This document shows, one piece after another, positions 46,661-58,864 of a stretch of DNA of 64,000 nt; position 1 is the first letter of the stretch; the number at the start of each line of letters is the position of its first letter. The notes beneath the pieces were generated by a model. That model saw only the letters and a program-made list of their open reading frames with translations. It did not search any database and had not been told where the DNA came from. The position numbers were made by a program, and so were the translations under genes. The stretch covers positions 25,379,879 through 25,443,878 of the forward strand of contig CM029654.1 in assembly GCA_017311315.1 (NCBI GenBank), in the 5' to 3' direction. This DNA comes from Dendrocalamus latiflorus (lineage: Eukaryota; Streptophyta; Magnoliopsida; Poales; Poaceae).

Positions 46661-46745
46661 GTTTGTTATTGGTATTATGAGGAACGTAAAGCTCTGAGGT
46701 TACAGAAGATAGCTTTAATTATTGATGTCTTATGTTTACAGAGAG
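46661..46745 (+). pseudogene. Possible captured exon, unknown gene
   Basis: An 85-bp stretch is preceded by AATCCCCCCAG and followed by GTGAGT, like splice sites. In one frame it encodes VCYWYYEERKALRLQKIALI and then IDVLCLQRG, with codon-like composition unlike the flanking repeats. I do not recognise the protein. Lying just inside a Helitron-like end, it may be a captured gene piece, but in the opposite sense to the Helitron. Confidence 0.3.
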
Positions 46746-47408
46746 GTGAGTGTACCCTTTTGCTAAGTATATACGTACGCCGAGTTTTTTTTTAATACTG
46801 CATTTTGGCATTCTTTAATTGGTCCTTACAAGGAAATACCAGCAGACCGATTATCTCATTTAATCTAGTTTTGAGTTGATGCTAGTTCATTTAGCTCTCT
46901 ATTGATGTACAGCTATACAGTTTCATTATATGAAATATTATCACAAAACTCAGGATGGAGAAAGCTCACCAAAACACCCAACTTGAAATCTTTTCTATTT
47001 TCTTGACCAAAGGTTCAGCACTTTCTCCCGTATATGTTAATGTTACAATGTTTTCAGAATTTTTCTAATAGCCATACCACCATCCGAATAGTCACAACTG
47101 AAAAGTGATCGGGAGAAAAGCTGATAACGAAAGGGTTCCCCTTGATCATGTGACACTGTACTGTTCAACATTGGTTGTCTCATGGCTTGCTTACGAACAC
47201 TGCACTACCACACTCCTTTCAGCTTCTGACTTCTAACTTTTAATTCCCTATTCCTTAATTTCATTTTTCTAGCTTTTTAATTTTTTGGGGACTTTTTTGC
47301 CTTTTTGTTTTTTCTGTATTTCTTAGTATTGTTCGTGATGGGCTAACCTATTTTTTTATTTTAAATTTTTTTTAAATTTAATTACGCCAAATAAACTACC
47401 ATCAGGTA
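46746..47408. other. Intergenic DNA, nothing recognised
   Basis: AT-rich sequence with poly-T tracts (46787-46794 and 47350-47385). No gene, hairpin or terminal repeat supported. Confidence 0.4.
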
Positions 47409-47800
47409 CAGTGAAAAAACTATAAGCTATCGCCAAAATGAGCGCCTCCAAAGGGTCATCATAGACAGTTCTAGATGTTCATCACAGACGATTTCTGGAC
47501 CATCTGATTTATTGTGTCTGTGATAATAGGTGGTTATCACAGACGGCTCTCAAACCGTCTGTAATAAGTCACAACACAAACAGTTTTTCAAAAAACCGTC
47601 TATGATATGACAAATATCATGGATAGTTCTTAAACATAGCCGTCTATAATATTTCATATATCACAGACGGCTAATACTAAAAAATATTTGTGATATGTCA
47701 TATATCATAGACAGTTCTTAAACATAATCGTCTGTGATATCTTATATAGCATAAATGGTTTAGTGTTACAAATCGTCTATGATAGCTCTTTTAATAGCTA
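47409..47800. mobile_element. CACTA element 2, left (3') terminus and subterminal repeats
   Basis: The end itself is degraded (CAGTGAAAAAACTATAAGC), but the layout TCATCATAGACAGTTC about 50 bp in matches the family ends at 3415 and 14902. At least ten copies of an ATCACAGACGG / CCGTCTGTGAT motif follow, in both orientations. The genes of this element (tnpA-like and TNP2) lie to the right on the minus strand, so this is the 3' end. Confidence 0.7.
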
Positions 47801-48131
47801 AATTATTTTCTATTTTTTTGGCTAATCTAAGAAAATGCTAGCCATGCCCTCTGAAAACAGGCAAATAGATCACATATAATTGCATATCTTATAGCACACA
47901 ATAATCATTACATGGATCTCACAAATGAATTAAACAACTGAATGAATTACAATTGAATCAAATGTTTAAACATCTAATCATCTACATCACCAAGGTTGAG
48001 CTCTCCTTTTAGGTGAATGACCTCTGACATCAAGAATTCAGGAGTTGTCCTCGAACTTCAAAGAGTTTGTCAAGATCAAATGCACTTGAGTTGATTTCCA
48101 CACTCTATCGCTAGAACTAGTAAAGTTGTAA

Positions 48132-48207
<76 letters not shown>

Positions 48208-49338
48208 CTTGATAATTATGAGATAATTATTGAAATGTTGACAAACCTCTGGATCATTCGTCTTAGTGCCTATGATTTGCTGCATATGGTAGCAAACATA
48301 GAATGCACATACGTTGCCCTGTAACTGTTGGTGGCACTGTAAAAAATAGAATTACATATATAGGTATAGCCAGTCCTAGAAACATTATTACGAAATGTGA
48401 TATAGGATTGTTATGTTGTAGTAGGTATCGGAAATTGTGTTCTGTGTCACAATGTGGCATCGGATTCCTTGTGTCTCCCTCTCTTAGCAACGTAAGCACT
48501 GAATGACCTATATGATTCCAAAATGTTAGCCTCGGCCATTGCAAATGAAGAGAAAACTACAATAGAGTTATATACGGAGAAATACAAACGGGTGAAGTCA
48601 AGGTTTTTCTCAAGTAGGGAATCAAGGTATATTATCTTGCTCCACTTTGGTACAATCATAATTAGAATCCAGTGTCACCTACTAATACATGTCGCCATAG
48701 TCATTAAACATAAGTTCATGTTGCGTATAAAGCACAAATAAAACTTGTATGGCAACTAGTGAAGTACTTACCCCTGGTTGAAGGGTACTAAATGTAGTCC
48801 TTATTGCTCTGAGTAAGCAATCTTGTCATTATGTAATTTTGGATGTAGGATGCGTTTTTGTTGATGCATTGCTCAGAGACCAAGTGTGGGTCAAGGAAAC
48901 CCACCGGTTCTCACCATCATCGGGCTTGTTGGATCATGTATATATACATAGAAATGAGTTATAATACTTATCAGTATTACGTGAATGTGGAACTTGATTG
49001 TACAATATACTTACAGTGTGCAGCATCGTAGAAGTGAGGCGTCGAGGTTGAATAGTTCAAATAAGTCTTCGTAGCCCACAATGAAGTAGCCCAAGTTATG
49101 GAGGAAATACACCTCCATGTATCTAATGGTGAATCCAGTTTGCTGGTTTGTTTTTTGCCTATTGGACCTCTGCATGTACCAGGTATGCAAACTCCTGCAA
49201 ACCTGTCCAAGATCAGGTAATTATGACTCGGGGACCAACGACATTCCGAGGGAGTACTTCCAGGGCTTGAGAGCTGCCTTAATCTTCTTCGATATGGCCT
49301 TAGCACCTCACTTGCGATACATCTTCCTAGAAAATAAC
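47801..49338 (-). other. CACTA element 2 interior, left part, no domain recognised
   Basis: Several short minus-strand frames occur (48263-48544, 48447-48659, 48977-49345), none with recognisable motifs. The position suggests 3' portions or introns of the element's genes. 48134-48206 is a pure (TA)n tract. Confidence 0.4.
48134..48206 (+). repeat. (TA)n microsatellite
   Basis: About 36 uninterrupted TA units inside CACTA element 2. Confidence 0.95.
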
Positions 49339-51060
49339 TCAGCATGATTTTCTTGTTTGTTCAGTGTCGTTTGCACAGGAACCAATACAGTGGACTTCTA
49401 AAATGGAGGTTGAGGTGGAGTCATAGAGGATTTTGTTCGACATGCATGGTCGTGTGGAGATTGCAACACTGCAAGGTCCATGGTGATGTTCCTCTTGGGC
49501 CACTGGACGAATGTGTGGATGGCATCCTCTAGTGTCACGATCTCTTCGTTTGGGGTTCTCTAGTGGGACATCCCGGGAAACGTCATTAATCATGTCCTCC
49601 TGGACCTTCACGAAATTGGTCCCTAGCTGGGCATCGTGCACCAGTGTCCCTAGTAGGTATGGATACGTCATCCCCTGCCTAGCCTCAATAGGAATGGAGC
49701 CAACAAGGCTGACTCTGAGGATACACGGCGTGGGCCCCTCCACCTGGTTTAGCTTTGTAGCATCTTAGAGATGTACATTACTTAGATATCATCGATTGGT
49801 AAATGTGCGTCGCTATGTTCAGAGAGTGGTGTGGATGTGCAGTTACTCCGATGTTGAAGGGGACTGGCTCCCGCAATAATAGAGGTGGCTTGCGACTGGT
49901 TACAGATTTGATTTAGTTCTTCCCTTAATGAATCTATCTCTTCTCGAAGTGAGGCAGTTATCTCTCTTCGAAGCGAGGCAGTTAACTCTCCTCGAAGTTG
50001 TGCACAAATGTCCTGTTTCAACTATTCCTCACGCTCGACATTGGATCCCTTCCTACTCTTATACGCCTCAGAGTCATTTAGTAATCCATGTCTCTAAGAT
50101 ATATAAACCCCAAGGCTTCGCATGCAACCTGGGTGCTCCTTGTTTCCTAGGACTATGGATAGTATATCCTTCTCCCTAACTGCTTCAAAGGAGCCTTGGG
50201 AACACTCTTTAGTCAATGTTTGCTACAAGAGGCAATTATGTTATTTTAGATCCTATGAAGTTATAGACTTATTAATAACTAGGTAGTTTAACATATCTTA
50301 CCCAGCATTGACACTTCCTCATCTGTAGGGTTTTTGAAAGAGGCAACGCCCGAAGACGTGGTTTATAACCTCGCTCTTAACCAATTTTGGGTGCACTCGT
50401 TTGTGATCTCGGCAAATGGTGGGGAGACCTTCGATCGGATTGTGACCTCATCCTTCCTCCGCCATTGTGAGATTTTACCTACGTACCCAGTGGTGCCAAG
50501 TCCATGGGGATGAGTGTTTTGTGTCTGTAGAGACTTGTGCACTGCACTTTGTGTTGAATTCAGTCATCATCTTCATCGGCATAAAGTCATCCCATGTTTC
50601 CAACAACACAAAAGGATAGCTCATGAAAGGGTGTCCGATCCTTGTTCACGTACTACGTGACAAGCGTGCTCTTGAAGGTATTCGATGATTTTCCCATCGC
50701 AAGGAACGTTTGCCATTGCATGAGTCCCTGGACTTCTTCTGGCATCTCAGACGACCTTAAAATTTCCACCCACAGCTGCTCTTGCTCTACGTCTATTAGA
50801 GACTTCCAATTTGCTATGGTGATTGGGACTCATTTCCTTACAAGTATCCCGTAGGTAGTCCAGAATATTGTCACTACTTTCATCGGTTGCAAAGGGACCC
50901 TACCCAAAGAGACCTCCATGATGGTCATTCGGCACTTAGACCTTTTCGATATTCCTCTGCCACGCTTAGTTACCATCATCTTTGGAGTGTCAACTGCATT
51001 CGGTGACATCTATGATGATGACGATGACTGTCCAGATGCCATCTCTCTTACAAAAAAATT
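49339..51060 (-). pseudogene. CACTA element 2 tnpA-like gene (Transposase_24 type), degraded
   Basis: Minus-strand pieces in order: 50960-50640 carries SKRSKCRMTIMEVSLG, then FWTTYGILVRK, a stop, and VPITIANWKSLIDVEQEQLW, which is Transposase_24-like. 50021-49782 holds a coiled-coil segment, SLREEIDSLREELNQI. 49743-49339 begins MEGPTPCILRVSLVGSIPIE and is of the type seen at the C-terminus of such proteins. The same arrangement is partly repeated at 1-970. In CACTA elements this protein binds subterminal repeats and assists the TNP2 transposase. The visible stop shows the copy is inactive. Confidence 0.65.
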
Positions 51061-52559
51061 AATTACAGTGAGCTGCGAGCATAAATATTGGCACATGGTT
51101 GAATTTATGTACTTTAATGTTCTCAGTGTAGTTGTTAAGAAATAAGAACATTTGGCGACATATATTATTGCTATAAGGTCTCTTTGCAACACTGACATGC
51201 CATTCCAAATAGATCTTGTAGTAATAATACATGCCAAGATATCATAACGATAACTAATTGTCCACAAATTCTTTTGGAAAATAGTTAGGTTCTACGAAGC
51301 AAATCACACACTTAAGTGTCTCAGGTTCTATGAAGTAGGTCATGGTTGGAGTCTCTTTCTCCTATCATGATGCGTGTTGGGTTTGGTTGCTATCTTAGGC
51401 ATAAAAGAACTTTTGGACTGTCGCGCCTTTCTTTTATGTGGAACAAAAAACAAATGAGTGGGCATGGCAGCCCAAAGATTCTTTTACACCTAAGATAGCA
51501 ACGAAACCCAACACACCACATGATGAGGAGGAAGAGAAAATAGCCATGACCTACTTTATAGAACCTGACACACTAGAGTGTGTGATTTACTTCATACCCT
51601 TTGAAGATCTCTTTGGCATATAGTATTGCTACAATGGGATAACTACTGTACAGAGGAAGTCCAGATGGCATGGCTTGAAAGGGATTAGAGTATTTGAAGG
51701 GGGAGGCGGACATAGATTGAGATGAGAGAATATTTGGAGGACAATAGATTATTTCTTGCTTGCTTTCAATAGAGTACATGACCCTCCCTTAAGGTTGTCT
51801 CTAAGGACTCCAACTCACTTAGAAATAATAGCTCCTACAATTTGTCTCTAAAATCTATCCTCATACACCCTCACAATTTGTGATGGTTTGTGTGTACACA
51901 TTGTTTCTTGTATAAGAGATAACATATTGTTTCTCCTCCAACTAGGATTTGGAGTGATGTGACATGGAAGAGAAAACTAAGATGGCCACTGTTAGATATG
52001 CCATATAGCTACAAAATCTACAAAGGCAAAACTTGAAAACTTTATGAAAAAACTAGCAAAAACTCATTGATAGCCAGTACTACTATGGCTGTGATATAAA
52101 TGCCATTGGGGTTTTCCTTTTAATGAGCCGTAGAACATATAGGCATCGTAACTGCAGCCTTAATGTCTTATAATGTACATTACCCTATATATTATAATTG
52201 TAAAACACTAAAACACAACACAAAATCATAGCACCTGTTCCTTGGTGTGTAGTGTGCACAAGATATTTTCAAAGAATGAAGAGTAGGACATAGCATTAGA
52301 TGACAAAAGAAGGCCTAATTCATCGTCTACCAGCTGAACTAACAATTCCTTGTAAACTTATAGCAACATTAAAAATGCTAAGAAAATTGGCCATCCAAAA
52401 CAATTTTTTCTAGGTAAACACATTCAGAAATCGATGCTAAAATAGGTATTATAAAAGAGTCCCAAAACATATATGGAGAATGAAGCGCAACTACATGCCA
52501 AGTTTAGATTCTCACGACCAAGTTTGAAAACCACCTCATGAATAGAATTATTTCTTCAA
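51061..52559 (-). other. CACTA element 2 interior between the two genes
   Basis: No domain recognised. 51300-51620 contains two related passages in opposite orientation (GTTCTATGAAGTAGGTCATGG versus CATGACCTACTTTATAGAACC, each just over 20 bp in full), an imperfect long inverted repeat centred near 51450. Confidence 0.45.
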
Positions 52560-53520
52560 AATTTTATTTCCAAACATATAAGTGATATTTCTCATTCTTA
52601 TCTCTCTTAGATGACTCCTCATCTATATTCCCAAAAACCTCAAATTGCTTATTTATCTGGGCGGACGGTTCGGGGGTATGGTGCAGTGGTGCACGAGAGT
52701 GTGGTTTGTGGTAGAACCACCCAGATAACCCTAAGGACTGAATCTTGTCATGACCTCCTGTGTAAAACAAGTACAACCATAAGTCTGTAAAGTACAACTT
52801 GTCATCATCATAGGTGGAGGAGGTAAGGTAGTGCAAGCGGCTGTCTGGGTGACGGCTTGAACGGGACACTCGCAGAGGGTGAAGTTCTGCTGTGGCGTGC
52901 TAGCGGTGTGGGTAGCCAGCTGCTAGGCGTTCAGAAGGAGAACATCCCGCACAACCTATGAGACCTGCCGCAATGGGCCAAGCTCATAGGGGTGAGATGA
53001 TGGAAGGGGTGAGGTACTTTGAACGGTTACTGTGATGGTTTGCTCAACTGCACGGCTAAGGAATCTTGTGGGGCAACGAGTGAGCTGTCTCTTGTGGGTA
53101 AAGTGTGCAAACTCTGCAGAGTCAAAACTATTCGAATAGTCATGCCCACGGTCAAGGGCAGACATGGGAACTTAACCAGATATAGTTCTATTTCAAAAAC
53201 ATTGTGGTGGGAATGGAAAAGTGGAGGGTAGTGGAAAGCCCTGGTTTGTGTTGCCCTGGGTGTCGTCCCAGTGATAATGTGAGCGGCTATAACGCTAAAG
53301 GTCTAGCATATGGTGCAGAGACCATGTAACGGTGGATGGAATCTGGATCGCTATTATTATTACATTCTCTTACATATTATGTTTTTGTTCAAAACTGCTA
53401 GGTCTCAGGAAATTTCTATGTATTATATTTTTAAATAATGAAGATACTTCTCACAAAATAAAACGTCAGGGAGAATAAATAGAGTCGTAAGAAAAGAAAA
53501 TGGCTGCATGTAGTAAACAC
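52560..53520 (+). mobile_element. Gypsy-like LTR fragment inside CACTA element 2
   Basis: 53090-53165 (GTGCAAACTCTGCAGAGTC, then CATGCCCACGGTCAAGGGC) is the family signature seen at 22790 and 44185, in plus orientation. The surrounding text (GGTTTGTGTTGCCCTGGGTG) is consistent with the same LTR class. Both ends are unclear, so this is a truncated insertion or recombination product. Confidence 0.5.
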
Positions 53521-53619
53521 ATAAGGATGTTGGTGGATGCATGTCGATCATAGAAAGGAAACGGTAGTGTGCACGCTGGGAAGATAAATTGGTGGAGCCT
53601 AAATGAACAGATAGGCTAG

Positions 53620-54210
53620 ATAGATGATTTAACTAATTTTTGGAGAATTAGGAAGTGCAAAGGTAATTGTTGGATTGCGACACTGATAATTACTATAAAT
53701 TCTTGGAAGATGTTGACAATATTGGGATTAATAGAATCGGTTACTAGATGAGTCAATTGAATATTTGGGAACTTGGAGGTATGATAACAATTCTTGGAGT
53801 ATAAACTTGATCAATGATATTCTTGGTGGATGTATACTATTGAATCGTAAACTTGATCATTGATATTCTTGGTGGAGGTTTACTAGTGAATTAGTTAGAG
53901 ATAGATAATGAAAAATAAGGTTGATTATTGGAAGAGCAAATTATGGTTGTGGAACAATAACAAAAGGATTGGATTGTTAGGAATTTAGAATACAAAAGAT
54001 ATTGGTGGATCTAAAATAAAGGATGATACTCACTGTTTGGAGTTTTAGACAGCAATCAATATAGAAAGAGTATGATCGGTGGACTAATTAAATGATGTTA
54101 CTCGCTGTTTGGAGTCTTAGACAGCAATCAATAAAGAAAGTGTATTTTCAATGGATTAAGTCAATTATGGCAATCGTTGTGTGGAGTTTAGGTAGCAACA
54201 ATAACACTAT
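53620..54210 (+). repeat. Degenerate 36/72-bp tandem repeat
   Basis: AAACTTGATC recurs at 53813 and 53849, 36 bp apart, each followed by a TGATATTCTTGGTGGA phrase. CTGTTTGGAGTYTTAGACAG recurs at about 54032 and 54104, 72 bp apart, with a third decayed copy near 54177. Related TTCTTGG and GGATT phrases fill the interval 53640-53800. It lies just beyond the truncated end of TNP2. Confidence 0.65.
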
Positions 54211-54359
54211 GATTAAATAATAATAATGCTACTATTATATTTATGCTTCTGCATGATGTATGCTTTGATGATCAGAACTATAATCTGTGAGCACAATTTA
54301 CTTATCCAGGGAATAGTGCGGTGGAATCGCAGAGGATGCCAGATGTTAAAATCTGGGCT

Positions 54360-56421
54360 CCTACATAGAGCATCTAGTCCATCAGGATCACTGATTTTCT
54401 GAGCAATTGCATTAAAGAAATAATACAGCCTCATGATTGTCACTCAAAGCTTGTTTGGCAAAATACTTCTAATTGCAATAGGAAGCAATTATGTCATTAG
54501 CACATGACAATCATGAGACTTCATACAAATTAATTTCAAATCTTCCATGAAAATAAATTTCTTCATGCTGGTGGAGTAACCGGATGGAATTTTCACACCG
54601 TACAAGCACTGGCACAGTTTAGTTCTCTCGGCCTTAGATACAGTGTAACAAACTGGGGGAAGGTATGTCGGTGCTAACTTGGTCCTAATGTTCATAGCGA
54701 CCAAGTCACACCATTCATTGACACCATCCTTTGTTTTGCCACAAATGTTCAGTAAGAGACCAACATTCTTCTCTACATGCATGACGTCACTGCAATTGCG
54801 AAATTCTAAGTGCTCCCATGAGGCAAGTCCCAAAATATTGATCTCTTCTTCCACATGTTCTTCTAATGAGTCTTCAACTTATGTCCCTTTCCAAGTACAA
54901 CATTGATATCCTTAACCATATTTTAGACCTCTTTCCCACTAAAAAGCCTTGGCTGAGTCATTCTCTTTTTTCTGTCAAATTGTTTCTTTATCTTGCAGTA
55001 TGGGTGATACCTTGGAAGAAACTTATGGTGACATATATACATAGTTTTGCGTGAGTTGTTCAACCACACACTCTCAGTATAATCTAAACAGTACGAACAT
55101 GCTTGGACTCCTTTTGTACTCAACCATGACAAGTTACCAAGGGTAAACAAATTATTGATGGTACAGAACAACATGGCGAGCAGAGTGAAGTTCTCTCATT
55201 TCTCTGCATCCCAGACCTGCACCCCTTCATTCCATAGAGTCACAAGATCTTCCACCAATAGTGCTAGATACACATCAATATCGTTGTCAGATTGCTTCGG
55301 CCCTTAGATAAGTATTGACATCAAAATGTACTTCTATTTTATACACAGCTAAGGAGGAAGGTTGTACATGCATACATTCATAATCTAGGTGCTATGTCGA
55401 CTGCTCATGTTACCAAAAGGATTCATTCCATCTGTACTCAACCCAAACCTTATATTTATTGGTTTCACACCGAAGTCTACAAACATCCTATCAATGTTCC
55501 TCCACTGGGTAGAATCAGTAGCGTGTCTTATCTTTCCATCTTTCTTACGCTCTTTTGAGTGCCAACACATTAATCTTACATCCTTTCAGTTTATAAATAA
55601 ACGCTTCAAACGGGGAATTACATGTAGATACCACAACATTTTAGCAGGAGATCCTTACTTTAGCTCGATGCCCTCGCTATCATTGAAGTCATTCTTATGC
55701 TTGTATCAGGATGTTTTGCACACCAGACAAATATGTAAATTTGCATAGTCTTTGCAATAGAGGATACAATCGTTCAAACATGCATGTATTCTCTCTATTT
55801 TTATTCCCAATGGATAAAAAACTTTCTTGGCTTGGTAGGTGGTTCTCGATAACACATTTTCTTCTAGAAGGATGTTCACTATGAGACCTAACAATGTTAT
55901 GAAAATCTTGTCATACCAACCCTTACTTGCCTTCAATCTCAATAGTTCAAGAATGGATGGCAACCTTGTGTATTACAGCTTGCAGCCTGGGAACAAAGGT
56001 TTCTCTGAGTCCTCCATCAAGCTCTCGAATTTACCAAACTCTCTCACTATAGTTTCATTTTGCATTGCGTAGCATCTAATCTAGATTGTTGTCGTGCGAC
56101 CTATGCTCATCGAAAGCATAGTCTACAACTAGCATATCGTTGTTTTCCTTGACAATGTGTAGCTACCTTCTGTATAATCTTTTCTTCACCGTGACTAATA
56201 CAACTTGTATGCCCCTTTTTAAAATCCATTCAAATCTAGTGAGTTTCAATCTGTGCTGAGTTGGTAAACATCTTCAGATTATCTCAATCAATATATAGAT
56301 AGTACATATATTCCATCCCCTTCTTCAACATATCCAGCTCGGTTGCTCTTCTAAAAGTAGACACGCCATCAATGTACCCTTCACTCGCATGGTTCTCAAT
56401 GTATATCCAGCTTCGGTCCAT
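54360..56421 (-). pseudogene. CACTA TNP2-type transposase, degraded and 3'-truncated
   Basis: The start is recognisable at 56421: MDRSWIYIENHASEGYIDGV, the usual TNP2 opening. Downstream in order: 55963-55706 (WYDKIFITLLGLIVNILLEE, then YQAKKVFYPLGIKIERIHAC), 55570-55385 (STDGMNPFGNMSSRHST), 55174-54923 (LSWLSTKGVQACSYC), 54854-54489 (MHVEKNVGLLLNICGKTKDG, KIPSGYSTSMKKF, MKSHDCHVLM) and 54443-about 54370 (MTIMRLYYFFNAIAQKISDP). These are the classic blocks of En/Spm TNP2, the DDE-type enzyme that cuts the ends and moves the element. Different frames and stops separate them. The C-terminal part is missing after about 54360, where the 72-bp repeat and LTR DNA begin. Confidence 0.85.
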
Positions 56422-56559
56422 CTATATCATGCATGTAACAAATTAGTGCCAAATTAGATTAATGCTCCTATAGTTAACTAGCCTAATACTTACACATAAT
56501 TATCATTCACCTTAATAAATTGTCCATTTAAAGTAGCTAGTTATGCACTATTCATGTGA
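56422..56559. other. CACTA element 2, 5' side, terminus not found
   Basis: AT-rich DNA upstream of the TNP2 start, without the expected CACAGACGG subterminal repeats. The 5' end of element 2 was probably removed by the adjoining repeat block. Confidence 0.4.
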
Positions 56560-57400
56560 AGCAATATATATATATACACACACACACACACGCGCGGTAG
56601 TGCTATTCAGTGCCTACGCGTACGGTACGCGCAGGTCTCTGACTACACACATGAATTGATGGTAACCAGCGCGCCAGAAAGATATTGTCATTTCTGAATA
56701 AAGTTATCATCGGTTCTGAATGAAGTTATTACCAAACATTCACAGTGCCAGAAAGTTACTACCATCGGTAGTGAGTGAAGTTACTACCAAACGCTCACAG
56801 TACACAGCCGGTGGTAACTTTCCTCACAATGGATAGTAACTTAATTTGCATGCATACATGCAGTAGGAGAGAGAAGGGAATCAATGCACTTGACTTATGA
56901 TTTTTTTATCTTGTTTATAAGCTGAAAAATATAATAACTCTTTCACCAAAAATCTAATATGTGATCTGTTTTCACCATTGTGTTCGAAATTACGAGTTTA
57001 ACAAAACAAGATCTATGTTGAATATATTTTGACGCTGTGAAATCATGTCATATAAAGTTACCGTCGTGTATGGGTGAAGTTATTATCAAATATATGTAAA
57101 GTTACTGCTAGTTTTGTACTATTACAAATGGACAGTAACTTTATATGTGTTTGGCATTAACTTTACTCATATAAAGCAGTAACTTTCCTCTCAATGCATG
57201 CATGTTGGCAATAATTTCACTCATGTAAGGCAGTAACTTTTCTCTCAATGCATGCATGTTGGCAATGAGTTGCGGATGATAATTGTAAGTAACTTTATGT
57301 ATTACAAATGATAACTTAATGTGCATTTAATAGTAACTTTACCATAATTAATAAATGCTGGTAACTGAGCATGGGGTAGGATGGTGGAACAGTTGACTGG
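56560..57400. repeat. Array of GTAACTTT / AAAGTTAC motifs bordered by a hairpin
   Basis: Roughly twenty copies of AGTAACTTT or AAGTTACTAC-like words occur in both orientations between 56655 and 57370, at irregular 20-60-bp spacing. A 54-bp duplication (GCAGTAACTTTCCTCTCAAT, 57176 and 57230) lies inside. At the left border, CGCGTACGGTACGCG (56619-56633) is a short perfect hairpin next to an (AC)n tract. The pattern resembles clustered protein-binding repeats at a transposon end. The element type is not identified. Confidence 0.5.
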
Positions 57401-57454
57401 TTGGGTCAGTTAAGGATGCATGCTTATTGTACACCTACGCTCTGGTTAGTATTT

Positions 57455-57471
57455 GTGTGTGTGTGTGTGTG

Positions 57472-57506
<35 letters not shown>

Positions 57507-57612
57507 ATGTATGTATGTATGTATGTATGTATGTATGTATGTATGTATGTATGTATGTATGTATGTATGTATGTATGTATGTATGTATGTATGTATGTAT
57601 GTATGTATGTAC
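57455..57612 (+). repeat. Compound microsatellite (GT)n-(GTCT)n-(GTAT)n
   Basis: About 18 bp of GT, then about 9 GTCT tetranucleotides, then about 26 GTAT tetranucleotides. Tetranucleotide repeats read as all-frame Val/Cys/Met/Tyr or His/Thr/Tyr/Ile strings, which are not proteins. Confidence 0.95.
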
Positions 57613-58310
57613 CGCTCCACCCTCGCCTCCTCCCCTCCCTCCTCTGCCGCTCCACCCTCGCCTCCTACCCTCCCTCCTCCGCCACTCCGCCCTCGCCTCC
57701 TCCTCTCCACCCCGCGCCGCCCTCACCTCCTCCTCCCCCACTCCTCCTCCGCCGCCTCCTCCCCCACTCTGCCGCCTCCTCCTCCCCACCCTACGCCGCC
57801 GCCGCCTCCTCCTCCCCCCACCCCTCCGCTCCGCCGTCGCCTCCTCCTCCCCCCACCCCGCGCCGGCGCCGCCTCGTCCTCTGCAAAAGATCTGGACCAC
57901 ACCTACTCCCTCGCATAGCCAACCCCAGAACACACCATCATGTTGCGAAAACCAACCGCACGTCTTCCCCACGTCCTTCGCTCAGCGATTCAACTTTCTC
58001 CCCCTCGTGGCCTTCTCTTGCCCTCTTCGTCGCCGCAACAACCACCACCAATCCTCCTCAGCCCGCTCCCGCCACTACCCTCCTCCTCGCGCTCCTCACC
58101 ACTACCGCCTTTTTGCCCTCCAGCGAAGTCGTCGGGGAGCAGAGACGCGAGGCAAGGTCAGAGGCGGCAATGGTGTGGAGCCAAGTGGTGGCGGACGAAA
58201 ACCTCAGCGGTAACGGCGTCGAGGTCGGTGGCGGCAAATGAGCTCCACCAAGTTGCCTGCGTGGCCTCCATACTTGGTGATTTTCGCTTTGCCATGGATG
58301 TTGTCTGAGG
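57613..58310 (+). other. GC/CT-rich block resembling a gene 5' region
   Basis: CCTCCTCC/CGCCGC repeats (57613-57880) pass into less repetitive GC-rich sequence (57890-58310). Frames of 120-270 codons are Pro/Ser/Arg-rich in all phases, so base composition explains them. It lies upstream of, and in the same sense as, the SEC23 fragment and could be a leftover 5' leader or an unrelated GC-rich insertion. Confidence 0.35.
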
Positions 58311-58864
58311 TACTTCCGACATATCTTCTATATAAATTGCTCAAAAGTTAATACAAATATGTTATTACTTCATGTTTAGATGTTTTTGTACATAATATGA
58401 ACTCATTTGTTATTTTGATGAGATGGCTAATTTTTATCAGTACTCTATGTCATTATATAAGCTGAAAATCAGAATAGATCATGAATCTCATCTTGCCTTG
58501 CTTTATCGAAATCAGTTTGGGAAGTTTAAACATGAACACAATAAAGGTGAACAACTATTTGCATCCGAAGCATGAGTTCAAACTTCAAAAGCCTATTACA
58601 ATTACGTGTTCACATATTCCTCCTCTGTTCTGTTGTGTACAATGCCCATAAAGCCATGGAGTGTATCGGTTAGGTGAATCTGGAAGGATTTGGAAACCAT
58701 ATGACTTGCTAACCGCAAATACATCCGAAGCAGTTTAGTTTCAGCTATACACATTGACTCAGTTGTTGATGTCAGTTCTCACATAGTTTCTCTGAAATAA
58801 TTCACACCTTTTATAATTCTAAATTCAAGCTATATGTTCATTATCTTGTTGTGTATTCTTTCAG
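58311..58864 (+). other. Region between GC-rich block and SEC23 fragment
   Basis: AT-rich, intron-like. A stretch near 58675-58725 reads SGRIWKPYDLLTANTSEAV in one frame, but I cannot assign it. No SEC23 N-terminal zinc finger or trunk domain is found. Confidence 0.35.

Noticed and set aside
57401..58241. Pro/Ser-rich proteins of 160-270 residues
   Set aside because: Start inside tetranucleotide repeats and are open in all phases because of CCTCC/CGCC composition.
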